Shown: in pieces, positions 6,952 to 14,770 of the stretch
Layout of the letters: each line of letters opens with the position of its first letter
Position numbering within the stretch: position 1 is the first letter of the stretch
Source of the DNA: Prevotellaceae bacterium
GTDB lineage: Bacteria > Bacteroidota > Bacteroidia > Bacteroidales > Paludibacteraceae
Length of the DNA stretch: 64,000 nt
NCBI GenBank assembly: GCA_031270065.1
Contig: JAISYF010000082.1
Span: 1-64,000, forward strand
Reading direction: 5' to 3'
Notes under the pieces: generated by a model
Told to the model about the DNA's origin: nothing
Databases searched by the model: none
The model's input: the letters and a program-made list of their open reading frames with translations, nothing else
Position numbers and translations under genes: made by a program

Positions 6952-8085
6952 TCAGCAATCTGCAATGATTTTTAAAAAATTTTCTGAAATATGGTTAAGT
7001 TGCTCATTATCAAGTTCTGTGTGCATCGGCAATGACGCTACGCACTGCGATAAATGCTCAGAAACAGGAAAATCGCCTGCCTTATAACGCGCATCTTGAT
7101 ACGCTTTTTGCAAATGCAGCGGAATTGGGTAGTAAATCATCGCAGGAATGCCCCTTTCTTTCAAATTTTCAATCAATTTTTCACGATTTACATCAACAAG
7201 TTTCAAAGTATATTGATGAAACGAATGTGTTGAAAATGAGGAAGTTACAGGAGTAATCACTTTTTTACAATCTTTAAATTTTTCGTTGTAAAAATGCGCT
7301 GCATTTTGGCGAGATTTTACATAATTGTCCAAATGCGGAAGTTTTGCTTCTAAAACCGCCGCCTGAATACTGTCTAAACGCGAATTTACCCCGATTATAT
7401 CGTGGTAGTAACGAATTTTCATACCGTGATTTGCAATCATTGTGATTTTTTCCGCCAAAACATCATTGTTGGTAAAAATCGCGCCGCCGTCGCCATAGCA
7501 GCCGAGATTTTTTGACGGAAAAAACGATGTGCAGCCAATATCGCCAATCGTGCCTGAGTGTTTCGCCTCACCATTTTCAAAAATATAGTGCGAACCCATT
7601 GATTGACAGGCATCTTCCACCACAAAAAGATTGTGTTTGCGGGCAATTTTCAGAATTTCCTCCATATTTGCGTTTTGCCCAAAAAGATGCACAGGCACAA
7701 TCGCCTTTGTTTTTGGCGTGATTGCTTTCTCAACTTCCTGAGTATCAATGCAAAAGGTGTCAAAATCCACATCAACCACCACAGGAGTCAAGCCCAAAAG
7801 CGCAACAACTTCAGCAGTAGCAATAAACGTAAAAGTGGGTGTAATAACCTCGTCTCCCGCCTTTAAACCGAGCGACATCAGGGCAATTTGCAGCGCATCC
7901 GTGCCGTTTGCCACAGGGATAACGTGCTTTACGTCTAAATATTTTTCGAGATTACGCTGAAAATCAACCACTTTTCCACCTTTCACAAACGAACTTGTTT
8001 CGATAACAGAGAAAATGCCGTTGTCTATTTCCTGCTTTATTTTGAGGTATTGGCTGTGTAAATCAACCATTTGAATAGATTTCAT
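6952..8085 (-). CDS. DegT/DnrJ/EryC1/StrS aminotransferase
   Basis: PLP-dependent sugar aminotransferase (fold type I) of 377 residues that normally converts a nucleotide-activated keto-sugar into an amino sugar for surface polysaccharide. Visible signatures: PVANGTDALQIALMSLGLKA, GDEVITPTFTFIATAEV, the PLP-binding VEDACQSMGSHY, and the Schiff-base Lys in TSFFPSKNLGCYGDGGAIFT, then IIGVNSRLDSIQAAVLEAKL. Length is typical. The exact sugar cannot be read from sequence. The tRNA-Lys follows; a TACTTTTG promoter lies 29 bases upstream. The surface-polysaccharide cluster begins about 2 kb away. Confidence 0.9.
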   Translation of the reverse strand: MKSIQMVDLHSQYLKIKQEIDNGIFSVIETSSFVKGGKVVDFQRNLEKYLDVKHVIPVANGTDALQIALMSLGLKAGDEVITPTFTFIATAEVVALLGLTPVVVDVDFDTFCIDTQEVEKAITPKTKAIVPVHLFGQNANMEEILKIARKHNLFVVEDACQSMGSHYIFENGEAKHSGTIGDIGCTSFFPSKNLGCYGDGGAIFTNNDVLAEKITMIANHGMKIRYYHDIIGVNSRLDSIQAAVLEAKLPHLDNYVKSRQNAAHFYNEKFKDCKKVITPVTSSFSTHSFHQYTLKLVDVNREKLIENLKERGIPAMIYYPIPLHLQKAYQDARYKAGDFPVSEHLSQCVASLPMHTELDNEQLNHISENFLKIIADC

Positions 8086-8113
8086 ATCAAGTTTTTTAAA
8101 AAAAATTCAAATG

Positions 8114-8121
8114 CAAAAGTA
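8114..8121 (-). promoter_or_regulatory. Aminotransferase promoter -7 box
   Basis: TACTTTTG on the minus strand, about 29 bases upstream of the ATG at 8085. Confidence 0.5.
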
Positions 8122-8228
8122 ATTATAAATTACGGTTTACAAATTACGAATTATGTTTTTTTTTGAACAATTTTTAAATTATACATTTTTTAACAACCTG
8201 TGTTTAATTACTTGCATCTTAGGTCTAA

Positions 8229-9227
8229 TTAAATTTCGCGAACATTAAAAACGGGCGTGCTAATTTGCTCTTTTAGAGCGGTTTGCAGTTTTTGAGAGTT
8301 TAAAATAATTCCTTGCGGCGAAGTTGGATTTACAGTTACGGCGATAAGATTGGTGCGGTGCAAAACGAGGATTTTTCCGCCTTTTTTTGTGAAAATATTG
8401 TAGATTTGCAGTGAAAAAAAGAGTTTTGTAAAATCTTTTGCAATTAAAGTAAAATTTTTTACATTTCTATGCAACATCAAGAAATTCAGCAACTTATCAC
8501 TGATTGCGCCGCTGCAAAAAATCGTTTTGCAATTTTCAATATTTTCATTCGGTTTTTTCAGCAAAAGCGAGGATTTTGTCTGTAAATCAATCACTTGCAT
8601 TTTGTTGTCAATGCACCAAAGCCCAGAATTTATTTTTAAAAGAATGTTTTTAATGTTTTCCTCAACTGTTTCGAGTGAAATCATCGAGCAGACAAATTTT
8701 GTTTTGCGCGTAAGTTGTTCAATATCAGGCGAATATGCTGCGCCTGTTGCCAAAATCATTGCTTCAGTAACTGCGGGCGAGGCAAGCGACAGACGCGATG
8801 TTGCGCCGTCTATCATTGTGATTTCCGCTCCAAAATCTGAAAATTGCGCAATAAGTTTTTTCAGCGTTTCGGTGTTGGTTGCGCCCGACAAAATCACTTT
8901 GCCCCTTGTTTGTGCCTGCGCAATAACGATTTTACCCAAAACAGTATCTAAATTGCTAATTTGCAAGATTTTAGCATCAAAAGTCTTTTGCTTGAAAAAT
9001 TTTTCGACAGTGGCAAAAATCATTCCCTCGTAAATTGTAATTTCGGGTTTTTGAGTGCCGAAAACTTGGTCTATTTGTTCGCCGTCAAGTCCGATAGACG
9101 TTACCGCAACACGCTTTCCAACTTCTTGGAGTTTGGAAAGAATGTAGTTGAGCGTTTCGGTTTTGCCTGTATTTTTGGCAATTCCCACAACGGAAACAGA
9201 GCGGTATTTTAAAATATTTTCTAACAC
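8229..9227 (-). CDS. P-loop protein resembling lysine 5,6-aminomutase reactivase subunit KamB
   Basis: 332 residues starting with a GTG codon. The N-terminus carries a Walker A motif in SVVGIAKNTGKTETLNYIL (about residues 12-30), followed by TSIGLDGEQIDQVF and YEGMIFATVEKFF. A central block, MIDGATSRLSLASPAVTEA, then an ATGAAYSPDIEQL stretch. From memory this pattern matches the KamB family, which with the MutS-like KamC reactivates B12-dependent lysine 5,6-aminomutase in lysine-fermenting anaerobes. A kamA gene is present 19 kb away, which supports the pathway, but KamC, KamD and KamE are not in the window. Promoter TATCTTTG is 20 bases upstream. Any other small ATPase of unknown role remains possible. 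Confidence 0.6.
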   Translation of the reverse strand: MLENILKYRSVSVVGIAKNTGKTETLNYILSKLQEVGKRVAVTSIGLDGEQIDQVFGTQKPEITIYEGMIFATVEKFFKQKTFDAKILQISNLDTVLGKIVIAQAQTRGKVILSGATNTETLKKLIAQFSDFGAEITMIDGATSRLSLASPAVTEAMILATGAAYSPDIEQLTRKTKFVCSMISLETVEENIKNILLKINSGLWCIDNKMQVIDLQTKSSLLLKKPNENIENCKTIFCSGAISDKLLNFLMLHRNVKNFTLIAKDFTKLFFSLQIYNIFTKKGGKILVLHRTNLIAVTVNPTSPQGIILNSQKLQTALKEQISTPVFNVREI

Positions 9228-9246
9228 GTTTTGGATTTTTTTTGTG

Positions 9247-9254
9247 CAAAGATA
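9247..9254 (-). promoter_or_regulatory. Promoter -7 box of the KamB-like gene
   Basis: TATCTTTG on the minus strand, 20 bases upstream of the GTG start. Confidence 0.5.
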
Positions 9255-9265
9255 CGAAATAATTA

Positions 9266-9363
9266 TTAATTTGAAAATTTGAGGATTTGAAAATACAAAA
9301 ATACAATTTGAAAATTTGAAAATTTTGGGATTTTAATTTCAAATCCTCAAATTTTCAAATTAA
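9266..9363. repeat. Palindromic intergenic repeat, copy R2
   Basis: Same perfect 27-bp arms as copy R1 (9266-9292 and 9337-9363), with a different but related centre. It fills the space between the divergent KamB-like and ridA promoters and abuts promoter module 1. Confidence 0.85.
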
Positions 9364-9407
9364 TTATTATGTGTTTGTGTATAATTGAAAATTTTATGCT
9401 ACCTTTG
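9361..9407 (+). promoter_or_regulatory. Repeated promoter module, copy 1 (ridA)
   Basis: Contains GTTTGTGTATAATTGAAAAT, then TTTTATGC, then the -7 box TACCTTTG (9400-9407). Near-identical modules occur upstream of fmt, kamA, rpsH and the gene at 57822. Confidence 0.7.
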
Positions 9408-9430
9408 CACCGCAAAAATTTTTAGAAAAA

Positions 9431-9526
9431 ATAAAACACACACAATTAAAAGTAGAAAGTACGGGATACCTCAACTTTCATCTTTTATTTGTGCGGTTAG
9501 TAGTTAAAAATAAATTTAAAATTATA
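9431..9526 (+). promoter_or_regulatory. ridA leader with hairpin shared with the Omp28-like gene
   Basis: Arms near ACACAATTAAAAGTAGAAAGT and AACTTTCATCTTTTATTTGTG can pair. The last 55 bases (CAACTTTCAtCTTTTATT... to the ATG) are nearly the same as the leader of the lipoprotein gene at 41985. Confidence 0.45.
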
Positions 9527-9901
9527 ATGAAAACAGTTATTAACAGCAAAAATGCGCCGCAAGCGATTGGACCATATTCGCAGGCGATTGAAACAAACGG
9601 CACGCTCTATATTTCGGGGCAACTGCCTGTAAATCCGACAGATAACACCGTACCTGAAACTATTGAGGAGCAAGTTGAACAGTGCTTTGCAAACATCGGC
9701 GCGATACTGAAAGAGGCTGGTTACGGTTTTGAAAATGTAGTAAAATCGGTGGTTTTGCTTGATGATTTGGCAAATTTCGCAGCAATGAACGCAATTTACG
9801 CAAAGTATTACACAGAAAAAATGCCCGCAAGGCTCTGTTATCAGGTGAGCAAACTGCCGATGGGCGTAAAAGTGGAAATCGAAACAACTGCCGTAAAATA
9901 A
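9527..9901 (+). CDS. ridA: RidA family enamine/imine deaminase
   Basis: Cytoplasmic protein of the RidA/YjgF/YER057c/UK114 family that hydrolyses reactive enamines and imines released by PLP enzymes. 124 residues from MKTVINSKNAPQAIGPYSQA; the ORF track adds 12 upstream codons that lack conservation, so the internal ATG is preferred. Typical blocks: YISGQLPVNPTDN, QVEQCFANIGAILKEAG, KSVVLLDDLANFAAMNAIY, and the catalytic Arg in MPARLCYQVSKLPMGVKVEIE. Divergent from the KamB-like gene and driven by promoter module 1. Confidence 0.93.
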   Translation: MKTVINSKNAPQAIGPYSQAIETNGTLYISGQLPVNPTDNTVPETIEEQVEQCFANIGAILKEAGYGFENVVKSVVLLDDLANFAAMNAIYAKYYTEKMPARLCYQVSKLPMGVKVEIETTAVK

Positions 9902-9905
9902 TTGA

Positions 9906-10145
9906 TTGTCTTTTTGACAGTTATTTGTTGTTATTTGTTGTTATTTGTTGTTATTTATAGTTATTCGTAGTTATTTATAGTTATTTATGGTTATTTATAG
10001 TTATTAAATTCCGATAATCTACAACAATTTACAACAACAAATAACTATCAATAACAACAAATAACCATTAATAACAACGAATAACTGCCAATAACAACAA
10101 ATAACTATTAATAACAACAAATAACTATCAATAACCATCAACAAC
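9906..10145. repeat. Two opposed arrays of about 10-bp repeats forming a long inverted repeat
   Basis: The left half (9914-10006) repeats TTATTTGTTG and TTATTTATAG with a 10-bp period. The right half (about 10030-10145) repeats ACAACAAATAACTATCAATA with a 20-bp (two times 10) period. The halves are complementary, so the region could fold into a hairpin with arms near 90 bases or more. It ends directly at the ATG of the DUF354 gene. Confidence 0.8.
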
Positions 10146-10146
10146 A

Positions 10147-11232
10147 ATGAAATTAATGAATATATTAGTTCAACTTTCGCACCCTGCGCATTTTCATTTG
10201 TATAAGAATGTGATTAAAAATTTGCAGGCAGACGGTCATAAAGTTTTTATTCTCATAAAGAGCAAAGATATTTTGGAGGAGTTGCTCAAAGCCGCTAACT
10301 TGCAGTATTACAATATTTTACCAAACTATAAACGAAAAAACAAATTCGATATTCTCTGGCAAATGGTGGTAAAAGATTGGCGGATTTTGAAGTTTTGCCT
10401 CAAACACAAAATTGATTTGCTTACAGGTTCTACGCCCGAAGCGGCACAAATTGGCTGGCTGTTGCGGAAATATTCGGTAAATCTTATAGAAGACGATATG
10501 GCGGTGGTGCCTGCGTGGGAAAAAGCAGCGGGCAGGTTTGTGCAAACCGTAGTGTCGCCAGAGGTGTGCAACAACGGAAAACTTGAACGCAAGTCGGTGA
10601 AATACAACGGTTTTCAAAAACTTGCGTACCTGCACCCGAACTATTTTACACCCGATATTTCTGTGGTAAAAAAATATTTTTCAACAGAAAAAAACTATTT
10701 TTTACTGCGTTTTGCGAAATTAAATGCGTACCACGATTCAGGAATTGACGGAATTTCTACTGAAATTGCCGAAAATATTATAAAAATTTTGGAAAAAAAA
10801 GGAAATATTTATATTACATCTGAAAGAGAGTTAGAGCCGCAATTTGAACGTTATCGCCTCAATATCAATCCGTTAGACATACATCACATTATGGCTTTTG
10901 CAAAAATGTATATCGGCGACTCGCAAAGTATGGCGGTGGAGGCTGCAATGCTCGGCGTGCCGTCAATTCGTTTCAACGATTTTGCAGGCAGAATCGGCGT
11001 TTTGGAGGAGTTGGAACAAAAATACCGCCTGACTTTCGGCATAAAATCAGATGAGCCTGAAAAATTTTATAAAATGGTTGAAAATCTGTTGGATATGCCC
11101 GATTTATCAGAAATTTTTCAAACAAGGCGGCAAAAAATGCTTTCCGAAAAAATTGATGTAACGGAGTTTTTGACATGGTTTTTTGAAAATTACCCGACCT
11201 CCAAATTAGAAATTAACCACACAATAAAATGA
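10147..11232 (+). CDS. DUF354 family glycosyltransferase-like protein
   Basis: 361 residues with the GT-B/UDP-GlcNAc 2-epimerase-like fold typical of DUF354. Seen: an N-terminal NILVQLSHPAHFHLYKNVIK, a GSTPEAAQIGWLLRKYSVN block, LIEDDMAVVPAWEK, and a C-terminal nucleotide-sugar pocket (HHIMAFAKMYIGDSQSMAVE, AAMLGVPSIRFNDFAG). Such proteins are found in capsule/LPS clusters of Bacteroidota and archaea; substrate unknown. It is the first gene of a four-gene plus-strand polysaccharide cluster. The long repeat array that ends at its start codon is an unusual 5' region that may affect its expression. Confidence 0.8.
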   Translation: MKLMNILVQLSHPAHFHLYKNVIKNLQADGHKVFILIKSKDILEELLKAANLQYYNILPNYKRKNKFDILWQMVVKDWRILKFCLKHKIDLLTGSTPEAAQIGWLLRKYSVNLIEDDMAVVPAWEKAAGRFVQTVVSPEVCNNGKLERKSVKYNGFQKLAYLHPNYFTPDISVVKKYFSTEKNYFLLRFAKLNAYHDSGIDGISTEIAENIIKILEKKGNIYITSERELEPQFERYRLNINPLDIHHIMAFAKMYIGDSQSMAVEAAMLGVPSIRFNDFAGRIGVLEELEQKYRLTFGIKSDEPEKFYKMVENLLDMPDLSEIFQTRRQKMLSEKIDVTEFLTWFFENYPTSKLEINHTIK

Positions 11233-11240
11233 TTAATTAT

Positions 11241-11312
11241 AAAACCACTAACATCACAAACCACACAAACATCACAAATAAAATTCGTGTGGTTAGTGTA
11301 GTTCGTGGTTAA
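11241..11312 (+). repeat. Imperfect hairpin between DUF354 and deacetylase genes
   Basis: ACCACTAACATCACAAACCA and its near-complement (TTCGTGTGGTTAGTG...GTGGTT) face each other. The word CGTGTGGTTAGTG is shared with the leader of the Omp28-like gene at 41985. Confidence 0.45.
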
Positions 11313-11352
11313 AAAAAAATATTAAAATTACTTCTTGCAACTTTAATTTAAT

Positions 11353-12114
11353 ATGGATTTTACTTTAAAAACATACAAAAAACTTTTATTAGAGTTAAAA
11401 AATAATTGTTATAATTTTTTGACTTTCGAGCAATTTTGCAGCGGGAAAACGGCGGAAAAGTTTGTAATTCTCAGGCACGATGTTGATTTGAAAGCCGAAA
11501 ATTCGCTCGAAACAGCGAAAATTGAAAACTTGCTCGGAATTTGTGCAAGTTACTATTTTTGCATTATTCCGCAGAGCGATAAACCTCACATTATCAAGCA
11601 GATAGCAGAGTTAGGACACGAAATAGGCTATCATTACGAGGATTTGTCGCTTTTCAAGGGCGATAAAAAAAAGGCAATCGCACATTTTGAACAAAATTTG
11701 GCTTATTTCAGAGAATTTTACCCTGTGAAAACGATTTGTATGCACGGCAGTCCAACCTCAAAATTCGACAACAGAAACATCTGGGAATCATATAGTTACA
11801 AAGATTTCGGCATTATCGGCGAGCCATATTTTGATGTGGATTTTGATAAAATTTTTTACCTTACCGACACAGGCAGAACTTGGAACGGTTCTCGTTTCAG
11901 CATAAGGGACAAAGTGGAAACTTTGGCGTTTACGCAAAAATTCAACACTACGCAAGAAATTATTAACGCGCTTAAAATCAATAATTTACCCAATAAAATT
12001 ATGATTACCTCCCACCCACAGCGTTGGACTGATAATTTATTTGCGTGGTTGTGGGAATTTTTTTTTCAAAAAACAAAAAATATTATAAAATTTTTCTTAC
12101 TTTTGCACTTTTAA
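11353..12114 (+). CDS. Polysaccharide deacetylase-like protein
   Basis: 253 residues related to the NodB/polysaccharide deacetylase (CE4) fold. The N-terminal metal-binding pair is clear in FVILRHDVDLKAENS. The zinc-ligand helix follows in IAELGHEIGYHYED (His and Tyr-His), and ICMHGSPTSKFDN and MITSHPQRW supply further conserved His. No signal peptide, so it probably acts on cytoplasmic sugar intermediates or lipid-linked precursors; family members of this short type occur in surface-polysaccharide clusters. The C-terminal 25 residues are hydrophobic/Phe-rich, partly because the promoter of the next gene overlaps the 3' end. Confidence 0.75.
   Translation: MDFTLKTYKKLLLELKNNCYNFLTFEQFCSGKTAEKFVILRHDVDLKAENSLETAKIENLLGICASYYFCIIPQSDKPHIIKQIAELGHEIGYHYEDLSLFKGDKKKAIAHFEQNLAYFREFYPVKTICMHGSPTSKFDNRNIWESYSYKDFGIIGEPYFDVDFDKIFYLTDTGRTWNGSRFSIRDKVETLAFTQKFNTTQEIINALKINNLPNKIMITSHPQRWTDNLFAWLWEFFFQKTKNIIKFFLLLHF
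12098..12105 (+). promoter_or_regulatory. Promoter inside the deacetylase 3' end
   Basis: TACTTTTG followed by CAC, 38 bases before the ATG at 12143; it lies within the last codons of the upstream gene. Confidence 0.5.
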
Positions 12115-12142
12115 AGTCATTGAAAAACAACTAAACTAAACG

Positions 12143-13699
12143 ATGACAAAACAGACAAAAAAACGAAATTTATTAAAATTGATTTTCTACAAACCCTCAA
12201 ATAGCAGGCTTCTAACTGACATTATCGCTTGGGCGAGCGCAATCGCAATAATGGTAATTTGGCGTTTATCAAGCGAAAAAGTGGTGATTTTAGATTATGT
12301 AACGATGTTCCTGCGAATTATTGCGTTTTGGTTTGTAGTCAGTTATTTATTGCAAAAATACAAAAAACGGATTAGGTTGGATTTTGCAAGCGATTTTTTT
12401 ATATTAACGCTCGTTTCCGGTATCGTTTATGGCGGAACTTACTTTGGAATCGTATTTGATTTAATTGATTTTACGCATTATTCAAAATACGTTACCGTAA
12501 TGGTTGTCGTAATAGTGATTGTAATGGAAATTATAAATGTTCTGATTTATTACGGTTATAAATACGCCACAAATGCAGATGTAACTTACCCGCGAATACG
12601 CGCTCGCAAAAATGTGCAAGTGATAAAAGAGTCGCAAAGAATTGAGGAGGAGGAATTTAATGAGATAAAAGGAACGATTATTTCTTATACAAATAAAAAA
12701 AGTTTTGATTTTTTGCAAAAATATGTTGATATTTCGAGTTCAAATACAAAAGTAATGTCTGCCGAATCGCTTATAAATGTTAATACAATCCGCAAATATC
12801 GTTACGATGCGATAATAAATCTTGCAAAAATGAACTCAATTCGCGGAATAAACCGCGTTCTTGTGAAAATTAATGCAAAATTGCCCGACAATGGAATTTT
12901 TTGCATCTGTTATCAGTCAATAGAGGATTTTAACAAATATATCAATGAAAAATACCCGTTTATAATTAGAAAAATTGTGCAAGCGGCGTATTTTATTCAA
13001 AAAAGAGTTTTGCCTAAAATATTGCTGACAAATAGATTATGGTTTGATATTACAGGTGGGAAAAAACGCATTTTTTCTAATGTGGAAATGCTTGGAAGGC
13101 TCTATTATTGCGGTTTTGAGGTAATTGCGGAAAAAACAGTCGAAAATATCAGTTGGATTGTTGCCAAACGCGCAACGCAGCCGCAAAAACAGACGAATAA
13201 ACGTTATGGGCTTGTGATAAAATTGCCGAGAGTTTGCAAAAACCGCAAAATCGTCTTTTTCTACAAAATGCGCACGATGTACCCTTATTCAGAGTACATT
13301 CAAAAATATATCTACGACCGTCAGGGAACAGACGAAATCGGCAAGGCGAAAAACGATATTAGGATTACAAAATGGGGAAAAGTGTTTAGAAAATTTTGGA
13401 TTGACGAACTGCCAATGATTTTTAATCTTATAAAAGGCGATATAAAAATTGTAGGCGTACGCCCGCTCAGCAGAGTGTATTTTGAAACGTATCCGCCTCA
13501 TTTACAGGCAAAAAGAACAAAAACTAAGCCGGGTCTTATTCCGCCGTTTTATGTGGATTTGCCGAAAAACGAGCAAGAAATTTTCAATTCTGAGGAACGT
13601 TATCTTGACCAATACCTCAAATCGCCGCTGAAAACAGATGCAAAATATTTTTTTAAAGCGATGTATAATATTTGGGTAAAAAGAGCGAGAAGCCATTAA
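12143..13699 (+). CDS. Polyprenyl-phosphate sugar-1-phosphate transferase with extra central domain
   Basis: Inner-membrane initiator of polysaccharide assembly, transferring a sugar-1-phosphate to undecaprenyl phosphate. 518 residues. Four predicted membrane segments lie in residues 20-145. A central soluble region (about 170-350) contains YDAIINLAKMNSIRGINRVL and NGIFCICYQSIEDF, which look like a methyltransferase-type fold. The C-terminal bacterial sugar transferase domain includes FYKMRTMYPYSEYIQKYIYD, RITKWGKVFRKFWIDELPM and NLIKGDIKIVGVRPLS. The usual N-terminal catalytic membrane helix directly before KMRTM is not evident; the preceding stretch is soluble-looking. It has its own promoter inside the preceding gene and is followed by a GT2 gene. 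Confidence 0.8.
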   Translation: MTKQTKKRNLLKLIFYKPSNSRLLTDIIAWASAIAIMVIWRLSSEKVVILDYVTMFLRIIAFWFVVSYLLQKYKKRIRLDFASDFFILTLVSGIVYGGTYFGIVFDLIDFTHYSKYVTVMVVVIVIVMEIINVLIYYGYKYATNADVTYPRIRARKNVQVIKESQRIEEEEFNEIKGTIISYTNKKSFDFLQKYVDISSSNTKVMSAESLINVNTIRKYRYDAIINLAKMNSIRGINRVLVKINAKLPDNGIFCICYQSIEDFNKYINEKYPFIIRKIVQAAYFIQKRVLPKILLTNRLWFDITGGKKRIFSNVEMLGRLYYCGFEVIAEKTVENISWIVAKRATQPQKQTNKRYGLVIKLPRVCKNRKIVFFYKMRTMYPYSEYIQKYIYDRQGTDEIGKAKNDIRITKWGKVFRKFWIDELPMIFNLIKGDIKIVGVRPLSRVYFETYPPHLQAKRTKTKPGLIPPFYVDLPKNEQEIFNSEERYLDQYLKSPLKTDAKYFFKAMYNIWVKRARSH

Positions 13700-13735
13700 A
13701 AAAATTGGCTTGCCTAATATATAAAATCTAAAAAT

Positions 13736-14686
13736 ATGGATATTTCAATAATAATACCTCTTTATAACGAGGCAGAAAGTTTGCCTAAACTTTACGAATG
13801 GATTAAAAAAGTGATGAATGAAAATAATTTTTCTTACGAAATTATTTTTGTAAATGACGGCTCAACCGATAATTCGTGGCAGGTTCTCAACGAGTTGCAC
13901 AGGGAATCGAACAATATTCACGCAATTCGTTTTCGGAAAAATTACGGCAAATCACCCGCGCTTTTCTGCGGATTTGAGAAGGCGCAAGGCGAAGTTGTTA
14001 TTACCCTTGATGCCGATTTGCAGGACAGCCCAAACGAAATTCCTGCACTTTTTTCTATGATAAAAAATGACGGATACGACCTCATAAGCGGTTGGAAACA
14101 AAAACGTTACGACAACGCGCTAACAAAAAATCTGCCCTCGAAAATCTACAACTCTTTTGCGCGGAAAGTTACAGGACTCAAACTGCATGATATGAATTGC
14201 GGGCTGAAAGCGTATCGCCGGGAAGTAGTGAAAAGTATCGAAGTTTATGGCGAAATGCACCGTTATATTCCATATTTGGCGAAAAATGCAGGCTTTACCA
14301 AAATAGGAGAAAAGGTAGTAGAACACCGCAAACGCGAGTTCGGCACAACAAAATTCGGTATGGAACGCTTTGTAAATGGTTATTTAGACCTGTTTTCGCT
14401 GTGGTTCTTAAACCGATTCGGCAAAAAACCGATGCACTTTTTCGGACTTTTGGGCAGTGTAATGTTTTTGCTCGGACTTCTGGCAATCATTTTGGTGGGT
14501 TTAGTGAAATTTATCGCGTTACACAAAGGCACTCCAATGCCGCTCGTAACCAATACGCCATATTTTTATATCGCGCTGACAATGATGATTTTAGGCACGC
14601 AAATGTTTCTTTCGGGCTTTGTCGGCGAACTTGTGGCGAGAAATTCCGAAAATAGAAATAATTATAATATTGCGGAAAGTTTTTAG
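13736..14686 (+). CDS. Glycosyltransferase family 2 (polyprenyl-phosphate type)
   Basis: 316 residues. The N-terminal GT2 domain shows IIPLYNEAESLPKLYEW, FVNDGSTDNSW, the metal-binding Asp motif TLDADLQDSP and HDMNCGLKAYRREV. Two C-terminal membrane segments follow (about 236-262 and 277-297), an arrangement typical of GtrB/DPM1-like enzymes that load a sugar on undecaprenyl phosphate at the inner membrane. Last gene of the polysaccharide cluster; a GC-rich terminator with T-run lies 20 bases after the stop. Confidence 0.9.
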   Translation: MDISIIIPLYNEAESLPKLYEWIKKVMNENNFSYEIIFVNDGSTDNSWQVLNELHRESNNIHAIRFRKNYGKSPALFCGFEKAQGEVVITLDADLQDSPNEIPALFSMIKNDGYDLISGWKQKRYDNALTKNLPSKIYNSFARKVTGLKLHDMNCGLKAYRREVVKSIEVYGEMHRYIPYLAKNAGFTKIGEKVVEHRKREFGTTKFGMERFVNGYLDLFSLWFLNRFGKKPMHFFGLLGSVMFLLGLLAIILVGLVKFIALHKGTPMPLVTNTPYFYIALTMMILGTQMFLSGFVGELVARNSENRNNYNIAESF

Positions 14687-14705
14687 AAAAAAATTTTATA
14701 CACAA

Positions 14706-14738
14706 AACGGCGCGTTTTTAAGAACTCGCCGCTTTTTT
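14706..14738 (+). terminator. Intrinsic terminator after GT2 gene
   Basis: GGCG-c-GTT ... AAC-t-CGCC stem followed by GCTTTTTT; ends the polysaccharide cluster. Confidence 0.75.
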
Positions 14739-14770
14739 AGTTTCCTTTCTAATTTATTTGAGAAAATTTC

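Noticed and set aside
9906-10145. Tandem repeats considered as a CRISPR array
   Set aside because: Period is only 10-20 bases with no unique spacers, the array changes orientation midway and no cas genes are present.
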